The notes below the pieces were generated by a model, which saw nothing but the letters and a program-made list of their open reading frames with translations, searched no databases and was not told the DNA's origin. This document shows positions 1-14,890 of a stretch of 64,000 nt of DNA, piece by piece. This DNA is from Plantago major (taxonomy: Eukaryota; Streptophyta; Magnoliopsida; Lamiales; Plantaginaceae), in contig JAIFAC010000008.1 in NCBI GenBank assembly GCA_026545765.1, positions 519,501 to 583,500 of the forward strand, written 5' to 3'. Position 1 is the stretch's first letter. Each line of letters opens with the position of its first letter. The translations under genes and the position numbers were made by a program.

Positions 1-480
1 CTTCTTGTTCTTTCTAGAGACTCTTTTGGATAACTTCTTATAGTAAAGGGTTTACTAATAAACATACAATACAAGTTATACTACAATACAACATGTTACG
101 TCAAATTCATTCATATTCATTCCAATAATTAGCTATCTCTCATATCTGCCATTTACTACCATCTCACAGAAGTTATAAAAAGTTATAAAAAGTTTAAGGT
201 TCTTTATGAGCAATCTGGCGTGGACTTATTTTTAAATTGCTTTAATGCCTATAGAATTGAGTTCTATAATATAAGTTGGTAGGTTTTGGTATTCTATTAG
301 AGTTTTCAACTACGTATATTTGATTTATATTATTAATTTATTGAGACATATGACTGGAATATTTTAATTTGAATACTTCTTACATTTCTTACAACAGTGT
401 AGACACCAGTACCGGCGTTCATTGTGACACGTACCCACTCTGCTTTGATGCCCACCCATAGTGTTGGAGGCAGGTTGGTT
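1..480. other. AT-rich intergenic DNA
   Basis: No gene, RNA or mobile element is recognised. A tandem pair of the 10-mer AGTTATAAAA lies at 171-190. From about 400 onward the G+C content rises into the dispersed repeat that follows. The more GC-rich stretch at 403-480 may be an extra part of that repeat, but it has no counterpart at the other copy. Confidence 0.6.
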
Positions 481-624
481 GTACCCGAAAAGACCTCTAA
501 TTAGGATTCCATATTTCCCTTGCATGCAAGTGTGAGCGGGCCACTACCATCACATGCAACCTTGCGTTCAAGCTATTATAGATAGCAGAAGGTGGCACTC
601 TGACTCGAGATAGGCTGTCTAGAC
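481..624 (+). repeat. Dispersed repeat, copy A (inverted partner at 16300-16455)
   Basis: This 144-bp segment aligns with the reverse complement of 16300-16455. Shared blocks, in order, are GTACCC, AAAGACCTCT followed by ATTAGGATTC, GGCCACTACCATCACATGCA, AGAAGGTGGCACTCT, ACTCGAG and TAGGCTGTCTAGAC. Between the blocks are substitutions and small indels, including about 12 nt present only in the other copy after GTACCC. By eye the identity is about 70-80%. The similarity stops sharply at TCTAGAC on one side and GTACCC on the other. The partner copy lies at the distal end of the presumed nad1 intron i669 5' half, so this copy may be a displaced intron fragment. It is clearly richer in G+C than the DNA around it. 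No coding potential is seen. Confidence 0.75.
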
Positions 625-3600
625 CAGTTTAAGTATCATGTCGGTTAATAGCAATAATGTGGGAGAAGATTAGTCCAAAGATAGAGAGGCGTAGGCTGAA
701 AGGAAAGATGTTGGTTGTGTAGTAATATTCTTTTTATTTTTACTAACAGATTCTTTTTTATAGGATTAGGAATTCTTAGAACTAAAACAAACTAAAATAA
801 AAAAAGGGGAAAGTAGTAAATCTAGCAGAACGGAAATAGACCTATAAAATTAGAAATATTGCAAATAATTCGGCACAAACAAAAGAAAGACTTCCTGTGG
901 AATGCGAGAATCTTGGGTTTTCTTTCATTAACATATAATGCAAGTTAATCGATGGAAATAAAGAACAATCGTGAAATATGAGACATTAATAAATTAGAAA
1001 GAAGTTATAGCCTAAAGTTCTCCTCATCAGTTACTCTTTTTCCAAATTAGGATAAAAACTTTATTTCTGTTTTGCATTACAAAATATGTCTACTTCTTTT
1101 ACGTATTCGATGGATCTTTATTTTTTTTATTTTTTAGGAATAGAAAGGCCAAGCATGATCTAAGTAATAGAAGTCTTTTTTTTTTTGAATTTGGTACTTT
1201 GCAAAACCTGATTGTAATTGTAGTAATGTATATTTCTTCTTTATTTTTTAGTAGTAGTTATAGGTAGTAGAAAAAAGGGACGTCGTAGATAAATAATAAA
1301 ATAAGGATAAAGAACAGGTGCCTCGGTCAATAACATGTTCTATGAAAACTAGAAAGCGTAGTAGGAGTTGTGTTACATATGCAAAAAATAGAAAAAATTT
1401 TTAGAGGAACCTAAGAAGAAAATCTTTGCGCGAGGAATAGGAACGAAGAATCACTCAGTTGTCTCAATGATTCCGTTGCATAATTTTACTTTACACCAAG
1501 GCAATTATCTTCTATTTTTTACTAACCCAATAAAGGCTTTTATCTCTTCTGTAAAAGATATTTCTTTCTTTTTAGAACTTTGTTTTCTCTTATTAATTAC
1601 GCATAACAGCGGGTCACCCATGACTATAATTGAGTTTCAATTTTTAGGCTCCAAGGAGATTATTAGAATAGAAAATAAGGGAGGTAGTTGTATACTAACA
1701 CATTTTACTTTCATAAATTCAAAGTTCTAAAAAAAATAATGATGACATGTCATTTCCTCCATTTGATTTTGCTATTTGTAGAGATGTTTCACGTTTTACC
1801 TCTTCTTTTTTTCCAGCAAGCAGTAATAATAATGCAAGTATGCAAGTAAAAGAATAAGTAATTCCACTAAGAGTTCTTTTCAACACTTTATACTTCTTCG
1901 ACTACGACTTTAATTAAGGTAAAACCCTCCCTCTCCTCTGCCCTCATATATCAAGTTTCTATTCTAGAAGGACACAATTTAGACGGCAAAAGCTAAAAAG
2001 GCTAAAAGTTGTTTTATTCAGAATTAGATCTAATATTGATGCAACCTCCTCAAATTGCTCTGTATATACTGTATATAGTAAAAGTAAGCCGTGATGTAGT
2101 ACAAAGAAAGAAAAAGTCCTCTAACATTAAGTTATTCTTTGCTTATGCTACCGGATCGAATCAAATATTCAATTTCTATTATATTATACCTGTTCCGTAT
2201 TCTATATTCTATATAATAGGGAATACTTTTGCTTGCTCCCATTTTCTTCTTTCTCGTGTATGTAGACTCCACCACTTAAACATGTTCTTTTATTACGGTT
2301 TATATTTTTTATATGTATTTTATATGTACTAAAAAGTGCGTTAAGAGTGTAATTCCACATTTTTTTATTTTCCCTCCTGTGTAATTTTCGTTCTTGCCCT
2401 CTTCTTAGTAAATCACGATTTAAATACTTTAAGAGTTTCTACCTTTTTTTTATATAGAAATCTATTCCTTGGTAGTGATCACTTGATACGTTGTAGTTTC
2501 CTTCCTATTTACTAGGATTTTATTTGGGTCTTGGTTAATTACTTGCTACGTATATGTACGACCCCCGAAGTTCTTCCTTCCTATTTCTTATTAATTTGGG
2601 TAATTTTTAGTTATTAATTTTTTCTATATATAATATAATTAAATGCTGGTTGTTGGTATTAGTTTTTTCAAAGCGTTCCTTACTTAATTAAGAGTACTAA
2701 ATGTATAACTTTTTTTTCTCTGCATAGTTAAATATGCGTCTAAATGAGCTGCTTTCTTAAGAGACTAGGAATCCTATCATGGTAGGATGCTCTCTTACGT
2801 TTTAAGTATTTTACGCAATGTATTGTTTACAGAATTCATTCTAATCGATAGATACGAGTATAAATAATAGATAAGAAAGATTTTTAGTCAAGACTTGTAG
2901 CGCATCAATTGTATATTCTACTGGATTCTTTAGCAGCAATAGTAGAATAGTCCATCCAAAGTCCCGTGCCACGCAACCAACTATTAGTTAATAAATAAAG
3001 GATTGCACCATGTTATTTATATTCGCATGAATTTATGGTTTTTAGTTCGCGATCTTCAAATTTGTATGGAAATGAACTGTAGTAGATCTCCTTATATATA
3101 TATAATATTTATTTATATAGATAGATTCCTTTTATTTTAGTAAGATAACTTCCTATTTTGATTCTAAGAAATATTTTTTACAGTACAGGCTTCTATTTCT
3201 GCACTACTTGGTAAGGGAAACGCGTGTTTAAATTGATGTATGAATATAACGAATTCTTTACTTCTAAATATACTACATTATGAAGCTGCTATCCTAGATG
3301 TAGGTTAATTACATTAAAGCAAGGGATCATATTCCAGCAGATCTAAAATTTACTATTTAAAGTAAAAGTATAGGTTAAGATGGTTGTACGATTGAGCTTA
3401 TGATCCAACTAGATCAGTTTAAGGAAGAAATAAAAACGATGTGATTTCTTTCTCACACTTACTGAGGAAAAATTTAAGAGTAAAGAAAGAGAAGAAACAG
3501 GTAATATATAAAGAGTTCTTACTAGGGCACAACAAGGCACAAGCCAGAGATGTTCGTGAAATCGGATAGCCATAGATGTCTTGAAAGTCAGGGCTGTCTT

Positions 3601-6600
3601 AGTAATATAATCCTTTAGAACACAGGTTTTTTATGCATGAGTCGATAGATAACTTCTCGATTTTATCCTGCTTAATTAAGAATTAAGTCAGTATAAGTAT
3701 AGATAAGAATAATGCTTCGCGCGTGACTGCATAAACACAAATATGAAAGACTCCTTTGGGCTGTTATTATTAGGGCTATAAATAGGAAACTACTGGGTAT
3801 GTATAAAAGAATTTATATAATAAAAAATACTATTAGAATTGAAGATTACTTACATATCTTAATATCAATCAACAAGGACTCATTAATCTGAAGCAGTTTC
3901 TTCCAGTGAGTGAGTCGACAACGTAGCTGTTTTTACAAAAAATCTGGATTCTAATTAAAAAAAGAAACTTACCATAGATATGAAATTATTATTCATGACC
4001 ATAAATTGCTTTACTAAAGTAGGAATTGTCATCTCTGCCTTAATTTCTAAATGCCGCTAAATTTATATAAATATTACTTTTTAACTCTGTCTGAAAAATC
4101 TTTTGTCTATCTTACTTAAACTTTCCCCTGCCTGTGCTTACTTACTTCTAAAATTTATTTTACTTCGATCTCGATCACGTGTTCGCCTTTATTTGACAAA
4201 TTGAAAGATTAAAGAATAAGGGTATAGGCATATGATTTATGAATAGCCAAACCAAAAAGACAAAGAAAGTTGGAATATTGAGAAAGAGGCCTTGTTTTGC
4301 AATAAGTCGTGAAATGATGGATAGTGACATGTCATATACTAATTTTCGGAGGTTAAGGCTTTGTTCTATCGGAGTATAAACATTTAACACAATACAACAA
4401 GATATACAGGACACGTAGGCTACTTATGGTTAAGGTATAAGGACAAAAAATTAGTAGTGAAAGTTACAAGGTGTTGGTGTCTATGAAATTACGTGCTCTT
4501 ATTAAAGTCTGCTAAAATCCGCACAATGTTGGCTTACTATAACCTTATATTTACGGAAAGGGTTTGTCTAGTCTAACCATTAATTAAGTATCTTATTACT
4601 TTGGAAACCTTGGAAAAGCTGTCTCAATCGATGGAGATCATTTATTTTTTATATTGAATTGTTGTTGAAAAATAGAATTTTTTCTTCGTCTGCTCGGTAA
4701 TAAATATTAAACAATAGAACTTTTTTTTTTTAATTCTCATATTTCACAGAGAAGCGCAAGAATACGACTTTGATTTGATATAATATACAAAACACCTGAT
4801 GGATACCTGAAAAAATCATTCAATAAGAGGAATAAAAAAAGAGTAGGAAGAAGAGCCATCGTAGAAAAAGTAGTTAAATGCATTTGCTAGAGAAGAATGG
4901 AGCGCTAATATAATATAAAACCTTGAAAATTGGAAGTCGTGGCTAAAAAGTATAGAAAATATTTATAATTTATGTATTCTGCTTTTTCCGCCTTTCACTT
5001 AACAGAAAACCGCATAGTATCCCCATTAGCTTTTTTATTTCCAATGCATAGAATTTCAGAGATAATGTAAACTAAGGAAATGAAATTATCATTTAAATCA
5101 TATTATATTTAATTAAGGAAGAAGAAGAAAGCCTCAATGTACATGTACGGATTTTTACTTACTACCCAAACTAAGGAAAGCAGAGCTATGTATGAATTAT
5201 AAAAAAATAGTGAAAAGGTAGAAGTGCTATACAGAACAATACAACTAGAATAATAGGTAGTTGACTGAAATCATCATTTATTTTTGTTTGGTGGAATTCC
5301 ATGGCTTATCCAAAAACAGTTAGAGAAGGTTGCGGGAAGAATCTATTAGTGAAAGTCCTTTATTTTTAAATTTCGGTAGATCCTGTTGTTGCTATAATTT
5401 ATTCATTAATACGTTCGAGCGACGATATCCTCCTAATTTTTTATATTTCCACCCTTTGAGTTTTTTGTCTAAACCAATCTACGATTTTCGAAACCCCAAT
5501 AACTTAGTAGCTCCACTTGCGATCCGCTATCAATAGATTACAAAAACGTAAGACCAAGCCCTTATCCACGATAGAAAAAAGCTTGTAAGGGGGTTGCCAT
5601 TTTCATTTTAATAACTACTAACAAACACTACAAGAAAAAGTTTATGGTTGGTTGTTTTTCATGCAACTTACGTATAAAATAAATAAAAATATACAGAGAA
5701 AGAAAGACAGACTTACTGCTGCGTAGCATATGATATGGAAGATTTGATTTGTTGATCTAGCCTTCTAACTACATTTATTTGCATAGCCTAACCAATTATC
5801 TAAATTTCTCTATTTCAGGTACATTCTCGATCCTAATTATTTATCCTATTCTCTCAGTACAGATTTTCAAGCATATAAATGTTAGTTATTTTTTTTATCG
5901 TGTTGGAGGTGGTACAACGAATCATTATTTTATGGTCGATGGCTGGTGTGGTGTACGCAGGATAAAAATAGAATATTTGCAGAATAGGAAAAAACATAAT
6001 ACATCATAAGAATATAAGAGGTTTTAGAATCATTTAAAAAAAAGAAAGTTTCACCATGAAGAAGGAAAGAACTAGTATTTATATCATACACAGTGGCGGA
6101 TTAGACCCCAAATACAAGGGGGAGAGCAAGTATTAATATTAATTATTAAGAAAAGAAATACTTCGTAGTAGAATCCTAGTAGTTTTTTTCACGAGTCGTC
6201 TTAGAGTAATCAAATTTAGAAAGTTCTTTATTCTAGTTTTCACCCTTTAAGGGGACTTTCTCATTAAAGTATCCGAAGAGTAACGAGTATACATAACAAG
6301 CAACAAGGCATAGGAAATGGAATATATCGTTTTGATAAAGGGTTTTGGCAGAAAAAAGAGAAAGACAAAAATAGAAATGTCTCAAAAAAAGTCTTGTAAG
6401 TATTATAATATTTATAATATTAATTAAGTAATATAAAAGTCCTCTAAATTGTACATCTCGGGACTCACTCCGTATGTATGGATATCCGGTTGAGGGTAGA
6501 GTGAAAAGTGGAGAAGACAAATTAAAGTATTTACACCCAGCATATGGTAGAGAAAACATACCAAGCCAAGGAATGTCATAGAATAGAGCGCGTTTTCTCT

Positions 6601-9600
6601 AAATAAACAAGAACGCGGTAAATAAACGTAGTATAAATTCTTAAATTCCGCTTTCAAATTTCAAAGAAGAAGAAGAAATTTTGAAGTAAACGAAACTCAT
6701 ACATAAATGAAAATATCTAAGATGGTTCCTATATGTATTATGTATATGTAGACAATGCAAAATGTTTAGTTTAGGCATGGGCTCCACCATCCTATTAAGC
6801 GAGGAAAGAAAATGAGTATAACCTAACGAATAATTCTAGACGAATCTAATTGATTATACAACAAACAAGTGATTTAGTTAATAATATTTATTATATAGAA
6901 TAGAATATAGAATAGAAAAATAAAATAGGGGTCGGAAGATAGATAAAATAAAGATAAATAAAAGATAAATAGAGGTAGAGAGGAGATCCAAACAAAAAGT
7001 AAGGATAATCAAAAATTACTGCGGGTTTCCTGTGTTAATAAAGTAACTAGGGTAAATCTCTAGACAGTCCTTTATACAACCCACACATCTAGAAAGGCGC
7101 ATTCTACTATATTACACATACAAGATCTACCCCTTATATCTATATTATTTATATAAAAAAAGTAATAAATTTACACTTATTTGTTATTTGCTGTACTCGG
7201 TAAGAGAAGACCCCGCCAGCAGTAGACGCAGTTTTTAGAATATAACTAGGGAAGTAATATAAGACATTTCCTCCTAAGAGAGAGTAGAATAAGAATAAAA
7301 GAAAGTTATAAGACAATGGTGCTAAAAGCTAATAGAAGAGGAATAATGGTTAGCACGACCTATTTAGACTATACCGGTCAAAGTAATAAAGGTATACACA
7401 ACTACACAACTTTAGCTGTTGCCTTAGATATGCCCTTACAGAAGACTAGAGCTTACCCTGGCATTTTCTTAATTAGATTATACCTCTGACGAATTCTCCT
7501 TTTTTATAGTTCACGACCCAACAATCTCCGCGATGGATAAATTTTGTGAATGATTTGAACTTGTTGACTTATTGCTGAGACTAAGTAATTATTAAGTAAT
7601 GTAGAAGAGAAGGGGGAAAAGAGCAGCACTTATAGCCTAGCCATTATTCTGGGTAAAAAAACTATCAGAAAGAGAAAGATTGGAACAGGGCACAGAGACA
7701 GAGATAAGAGAGATGGAAACCACCCGGAAAAGGAGAGGCGTGCAAATAGGAAATACTTAACTCAAACTAGCGTGGTTCACACTGGCAAATATTTTTCTAA
7801 ATCAACCTAAACTTGTTGAATTTTTATATACAACCTATATAACAAAACGAAGAAAGATTAAGTGAGCAAAATGATGAGAACTTCTTATTCTAGGTGATAC
7901 TCATAGCTGTCGGTTTACTAAACGAAAGGGATTTCATACTAAAAACTAAGACCAAGTAAGTTAACATTTATAGACAAAGTATAAGTTTGGTCTACGGAGG
8001 AAGGAATAATAGACTCTGCTTATAAATTTAGAGGGCGAATTACAAGATACTTTGCGGGGACACGTTGTTTATGCTTTTGCAACAAGTATAGATTTCTGCT
8101 ATTTTCTAATCTTCATAACAAATATTCTAAGAAATATGCCTGATCCCTCTTAGGCGGCTTAATAAAGTATTCTTCATGCTTTCGTAAGGAAAAGTAGATT
8201 TCAATGTGAGAATTCAGACAAGAAGGAAACCGGAATACTGCATATCAAAATATGGAAATAGAAAGTACTTCTATACTCGAAAAAGCCAAGGAATGAAAAA
8301 TTTACTACTAATCTGACAAAACATCCTTTTGATTTTCAATCTCTTTTGTATTTTTGTATTTAGAAATTTTTTTTACTTTAATCTTTAATCAAGGAGGACA
8401 TCTTTCGATCGAGTGATTAGCAAAAAGAAAGGTATAGAGGACATGATGAAAAGAAAAAGATATTCGAGGTAGTACTAGAACTATATATGTTAGGCGCTTG
8501 CTTCTGTCTATGTATTGACGTGTCTTGGTTATAACATTTTTTGACTTGTTTGTTTACTTTATCCTTGTAAGCGATACTAAAGTAAGTCATGATTCGAATC
8601 TCGCAATATCACTTCACCCAACCTCGTTACTGACCAAATACCATCATTTTTGACACCTTAAGGATTCTTTCATAATTTGATACCCACACAGAAAAAGGAG
8701 TAATAGTAATAAAGATAATATAGAGTTAGTAGAATTAGACATACCGAAACATTAACCATTATACTCAGTATTGATACTATTTGACCCATAGCTCTGATTC
8801 AAAGTTCTCTTTCTTTCCACTCACTCTTCTTGCTTGATTGATTGATTGATGACTAGGTTTGATTTCATTTTTTATAAGTAGTTATTCAGAAATTTAAAGT
8901 AGAGTCCCTGGAAAGAAAAAACTACGAGTACACACAAAGAATTGCCGTTGCTGATTATAGCTTGAAATAAATAGTACGGAACTAATAAAAGAGAAGTCCA
9001 AACAAAAAAGAGTAAACCAACCTTAGGACTCTATTAATTCATGGTATTAAGTCTCCCTATATACATTTTACTTTACCTACATTTCTTGCTTTGAGTGTTC
9101 ATTACTACCAACTATAAGGTTTTATCTTATCACGTACTTTGCTTAATAAAAGGGTTTAACTTCATACCTATAATAAGTTCTTTGTCTTTATATACTAAGT
9201 CATATATTAACTCTATTGGTATGGTACTATAATAATCTTGTCTAGTTTACTCAAAAAAGAATTCCGTAGGTGTACTTAAATAAAAAGAAGTGGGTAGTGC
9301 TCGTAGCTAATATTACTTAAGTGGATAGAGAGAACTCTGATACATAATTTACTTATACGTGTCTATACATACATAATACTACTAAAAAGAAATAGGAAAG
9401 AAAAAATGGTGGGAATATAAGAGGAGATTTAGAATTATACATAAACCTTGCTGCATTTACAACATAAAATATATTAGAAGGTACAAGCACAAGATATGAC
9501 TTTACACTTACACTACTACACGTACTATATTAGAACATAATTTAGAACATAATAAGGAAATTGATTCAACAAGGTGGTATGATACTATTGAACTTAAGCT

Positions 9601-12600
9601 AACCAATATAATAATTTGTAAGGAGACAACGAGAGAAACTTAATATAGATTTGGTAGAGAACTTAACTTAGAAGGGAATACTAAAACTTATGTCCTTTGT
9701 TTTCTTTCTATCTATATGATATGCATTACCAGGCTTATCTCTTTCCATTTTGTTTTAATTAGAATACTTTAATTTAGTATGAAACTTACTTACTAATCTA
9801 ATTACTTTTCCTCTTCTTCTTCTGATCTTCCGAATTTTTAATGCATAAATAAAAGCAGTCTTTTATAATCTTATCTAGGAGACAAATGAAAATTCTAGCA
9901 TGAACGGTAGGTTTCCTTTTTTTTTAACAACTAGGTGTCATTCACGAACTCCTCAATGCAATTATTTTCAAGATTTAATCTCTTCAGAATCACCTTTTCT
10001 TCTAATCAGCCGGTAAGCTGTATTATTTTGAGACAGATATCTATAAGAGATGTTCACATGTCATAAATTTATTCCTTTTTTTTTATTTAAGGTAACCTAT
10101 CTTTTCTATTGCAAAGCTCTAATCTTACAATGTGTATAGTATTCATAAGTTATAGTATGGAGTTTATTATATTACGTAGGCTATATTAAGTATTGTGAGT
10201 AACATGTCTAAGTAAGAAGTACACTTATATTTGTGAGGAGTACAAATCTATATTATATATCTAAGCATTACTCTAAGAATTAGAAAGAGTATATAGAATT
10301 GGGAGGAAAGGATGCCTTAATATAACATATTCATTTATACCCTATAACTAAGAGTAATATATCTTGTTTGTATGCCTAACCTAAAGAGTGTAATAATTGT
10401 AGTAGTAGTATTAAATAAAGCCTACTGCATATAGTGTCTCAAAGTAATGTTTCAAGAAAACAAGAACCTATCTATCCTTACTTAAACTTTAAACTATCCT
10501 TAAAGGACTTTCTTTATAGCACGTAACCCAATTATGTAATAAATACTAAGGTAGAGCTTTGCTTGTTATGATTGATTGAACTTTCTTTGTCTTCGTTAGA
10601 TATTGGTTCAGAAATGTGTGTGTATGCTTTTCTATACTATAGATTCTATTTTCTTTATCTTCTTTCTCCCGTTATATTGTAACTGAGTAGTAGTTATCTT
10701 AATATGCCAATTTGGACTTTTTGCAACAAAAAAACCTTGTAAGGTACAGAATCGAGAGCATTCCATAATTCTATTTCTTAAAGAATTGCATATTACAAAA
10801 AAATCCACCTAGTTAAAATAAATAACTGCCAGGTTGTCAATTTATAAATTAAGACCAAAAGGAGAATAGATTAGGGAACTTTTAGAACAATATAGTGTAG
10901 GGTTACACAACATTTGAGACTTATACGTATACCTATATAAGACATATAAAGCAAAGGATATCACAACCATGATTTATTAAGAGCTACAAAGACTAAGATA
11001 ACTTCTTTTTTCGATTTAAGCTAGTAATAAGAAACACTTACCTTATGCTACTATACTATAATCTTGCATGATTTCTTATGTTATCTAGATTCTAACTTTG
11101 CTCTCTAACTATGTTAAGATGTGTAGCAGTTTGCAACTATTATAGTCTTTTACTTTTAAAAGGCGTAATGCATTAATCAAATAATTTAAGTCCAACCCCT
11201 CTTTGTAACCTAAGTATGTATGAACCCAAAGTTATATACACGTTTACTTATTAAAACATGAGTTTCTAAAACATAATAACCAGAAAGGATAATCCCAAAT
11301 TCACTTTTTGTATAAAGAAAATAAGGACTACAAAACACCACGCGTAATATTTATATTATATATATTTGTCCTTCTTCCTTCTGCCTAGAGTTTCTATATG
11401 AACTTTCTTACTAGTTACTAGGAATCTTAAACCCAGCCCTTATGAAGTATTCCTTTCCAAAATTATATTATAGTATAGCAATAAATAAGAGGTGATCTCT
11501 ATACATAAGCATCGTGATATCTATTTCTTAGTTAGCCGTTACCGAACCCTTAGTACTAATAACTCTTCAGTGTGCCTAGTTTTTCTTTGCTTTGTTTTAG
11601 AGTATATATAGTCCTTAGGCTGAGAATGATACGGTAATTATTAGTCAAGCAGAGTCTGGTTTTATTGTCTGGTAGCTATTGCTTTAGTTTCTGTCTTCCT
11701 TCTCGATTTGTTAGCAATCTATTCTATCTTGTCTGCCCTTTAATTTCTATGTCTATAATTAACGGAATGTTTGTTGTTTAAAGCCATGATGATAGAGCAG
11801 CATTTCTTCTTTCCAACTATTAGGTATTCTTCCTAATTACAAGACCACAGCTTAATCCAATTACCTGACTTTTCTATTTAAAGGCGCAGTCCGTGGTACT
11901 TCTATATTATCATTCTTTAGCCCAAAAGGGTTCGGGACTTTTGTAGAATCATTGTTAGAGAACTAACGTGCCTTACACTTTTCTTGACATGAGTTACCGC
12001 ATAACCAGGAACCAACCGTCTTTTCATTACTAGATTTAGCATTCGATACAGATGCAATATTATTTTTCTATACTGCTACTCTTTTTTTTTTGAATTTTTT
12101 TAAATAAATAAAAAAATATGTCAACGTTAGGTTTCTCTTCTTCTACGCTCTCATTCAGATCAATTCACAGGCAAATTTTCTAACTATGCTTGATACTTAT
12201 TTATTATTCTGACACTAGGTAGTATTATTGGAGTTGTGTGACTAAAGACAATACAAAATTATAAAATTATAGAAATTAGGTGTTTCACAGCAAGGGGGTT
12301 CTTAAAGAATTCAAAAAATTTGCTAAGGAGAGAGGAACAAGATACTCTAACGAAATAGAATTACTTCTATCTAACAATTTAAGAATGTCCATGGATGTAC
12401 CTTCCGTCTTATAATAGTCTGGATTTCTATCATTGTGATGCGAGTTTTGCAAACACTAACGTATCCAAAAAAAAGTTACTCAATTAATAATTACAAATCT
12501 CTTTTCAATTATTGAAGAATGTCTTACTTTGCTAAAATAGAATCATTCTGGTGTCAACAACCAAACAGCGCGCTGCCTTTGAAATAATTTCTTAGTGAAA

Positions 12601-14600
12601 ACGCACGAAAGAAGAGAATTAATTGTACTTGGTGGGGTCCTCTCTTAAACGTTAAAAAGTTGACACATAACTCTATTATGAGCGAAACAAAAGATTAAAT
12701 TAAAGAATATAAAAAAGAAAGAGTAGCCCAAAACCCTACACGATATGAATTGACAACTTTACGTGAGACAAATTTCTCTATAAAAAAATTGAAACCACTG
12801 CTACATCTCGTAAATAGAATAAATTAATTAGGTGTTAGTTTTGGAAAATAGTGCCGACTTTTTCTACCTTTGTTCTATAATTTGTTCTTGCTATATTTTC
12901 TCCACTTTACCTTGGTATAGCAACATGCTTACCTTCTATTTTTTTCTTTCTTTTTCATCCACGTCCCAAATCTACTTTTTGAAGATGGCCCAGTCTAATA
13001 GACTTCCAGATTACTTGATGCGACTATGATTTCAGTTGTTCTCTCTTATTTTCTCTGTCTATCTATGTAGACTGCAAACGGTAAATGTTAAAGGGGAAGA
13101 GTTCTTAGCGTCAACCTGCTTTTGGTTTTTGTTTTTGCTGCGACTTCACGGACAAGGTTCTATTATAAAAAAATCTACTAAAAAGAAGGACATCACTTAA
13201 AATGGCTTTTACAAGAATAAAGGAAAGTTTCCGAGAGAGAATTCCAAGAGAAAAAAGAAGACATGAAGTTTATACCTTCGGAAAGAGAAAACAAAGCCCA
13301 AAGCAAGACTAGAATTTATTAATTTATCAAGTTTGTAGAGCCTTAAAGTTCCCAAGATGTCGATTTATCTGATCCAGTTATCATTCACCCAAATAAAAAA
13401 AGTAATCCAGAATTTTGCTACATACACTACATGCTCTTAATTAGGGATTTACATAGAGTAAGACTTAAGCATAAGCATCCCATTTTTATTACTTTGTTAA
13501 CCTAATATTGAAGTAAAGTAATAGCCGCATCTCCGAAAAACCATCTCGGGCAATAATAATGAAATAGTTTAATAGTTTTGCTTGTACCAACCACAATCAC
13601 TTAATAAGTCATTTTCCTTACAATTTTTACAAATGAATGAGGTTTCTGTTTAATTAATTACATTTTCATTTCATTGCGCGTATTTTACCATTTTCGCAGG
13701 GTTTACTTACTTGAACAAGAATAACGTAAATCACCAAGATAAAAAAGTTGGCATATTTCGGCTGCTTTTATTTCTCATAGAATCACTAGTAAATAAATAA
13801 AGACAACTATTATTTCACCTGCAATACTTAAGTGTATCTTTTAAAAACACCAAAGTGAGGGGAAGAAACCATTAGATGCGCTAACTAAGCAGTAGTAAGA
13901 AGGTCACAGAGCAAAGGGTCAAAAGATTAGTACTATAGACGTAAATAGACGTAATGGTAATAGATAAGTAATAGATAGTAATAGGAAGTCTCCTTGCCTT
14001 AAAATTGACAAAAAAGCTGGGAATAAGTAGTTTCGCCAAATTTCGACTTAAATCAAGTTTAAATCAAGTAGTGAAGTATTAATTATAGTAGTCAAAATTA
14101 TAGGTATTTATATTGTAACATTTTCTAATTGTAGCATTCGTTTCTTTATTCTTCTTTTTCTTTTTTTATTCGTTTACATACAGCAGCAAGAGAAATAAAT
14201 AACTGGTGCAACACTTCCACCCTTCTTTTTTACTAACTAATATAGATTTCTTCGTTAGTTTTGAAATAAATATAGAAACTTTGGTTCGTGGATCACAAAA
14301 AAGTAATATAAAGTGTTCGAATCTATCTGTTACGTATTAGATTAGGTGCAATTCATTCGATCTTCTAGATATTTAGATATATCGATGCTGGACAACAAAA
14401 TTACTTAATTAACTATCCCTACTTTGGGGTGCAATCTTTTCTTATTTCTGGTTCTTTCCTCTAATTTTTTATATCCTATTTATTTGTTTCTCTCTTTTTT
14501 CTTGTACTTTTAGCATGCGTTTTATTTTAAGATTTAGTACAATATTTAAGTCATAAAATTATAAAAATTATAGAATAATATATATATAACTTTCTCCGTG
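625..14600. other. Gene-free AT-rich spacer (about 14 kb)
   Basis: No mitochondrial gene, tRNA, rRNA or intron core is recognised on either strand. Open frames are short; the longest are 107-108 codons near 2009-2332 (+) and 6233-6559 (-). They have no familiar motif and match chance expectation at about 30% G+C. Local features are a (TTGA)n run at 8834-8850, many runs of A or T of 7-10 nt, and frequent AATTAATT-like words. CpG is noticeably scarcer around 9.1-11.0 kb than around 5.2-5.6 kb. Slightly GC-richer patches, such as 7680-7760 and 11880-12020, resemble nothing I know. Confidence 0.6.
8834..8850. repeat. TTGA microsatellite
   Basis: About four tandem copies of TTGA. A second run of the same motif is found at 43311-43329. 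This is simple slippage-type repetition without other context. Confidence 0.85.
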
Positions 14601-14679
14601 AAATCTTGGTGCAACGCGATAAAAAAAATAAACAAATATCTGTGCAATTCTGTCACGTATATAGAGACAATTAGATTTA

Positions 14680-14890
14680 GTGATCAAAACAGCTACATCC
14701 CGAATTCCAGAAAGCAAAACACCAAGCCACGATCAACATCCCAGAGAGGCTCTTACGCAAAACAACGTAGAGGGGATATGGGTCACAGCTTAAGTTAATG
14801 ATAGGCATAGCATAGCAGCAGAGCAACACGAGACTTTGATTCAGCAAAGAAGAATAGAACACACACTGTGAAAGGAATAAAGAAACAAGT
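14680..14890 (+). promoter_or_regulatory. Probable 5' leader of rps13
   Basis: The roughly 210 nt before the rps13 ATG are clearly richer in G+C than the AT-rich spacer further upstream, and this composition continues into the gene. That suggests a conserved transcribed leader rather than neutral spacer. No consensus promoter is claimed: I looked for plant mitochondrial CRTA-type motifs here and saw none that was convincing. Small open frames cross the region on both strands but are not gene-like. The upstream boundary is set only by the change in composition. Confidence 0.35.

Noticed and set aside
2009-2332. 107-codon open frame on the plus strand
   Set aside because: It has no recognisable domain, is very rich in F, Y and I as expected from AT-rich random DNA, and a few frames of this length are expected by chance in 64 kb at about 30% G+C.
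6233-6559. 108-codon open frame on the minus strand
   Set aside because: It overlaps another open frame on the same strand, has no motif or gene-like composition, and its length is within chance expectation.
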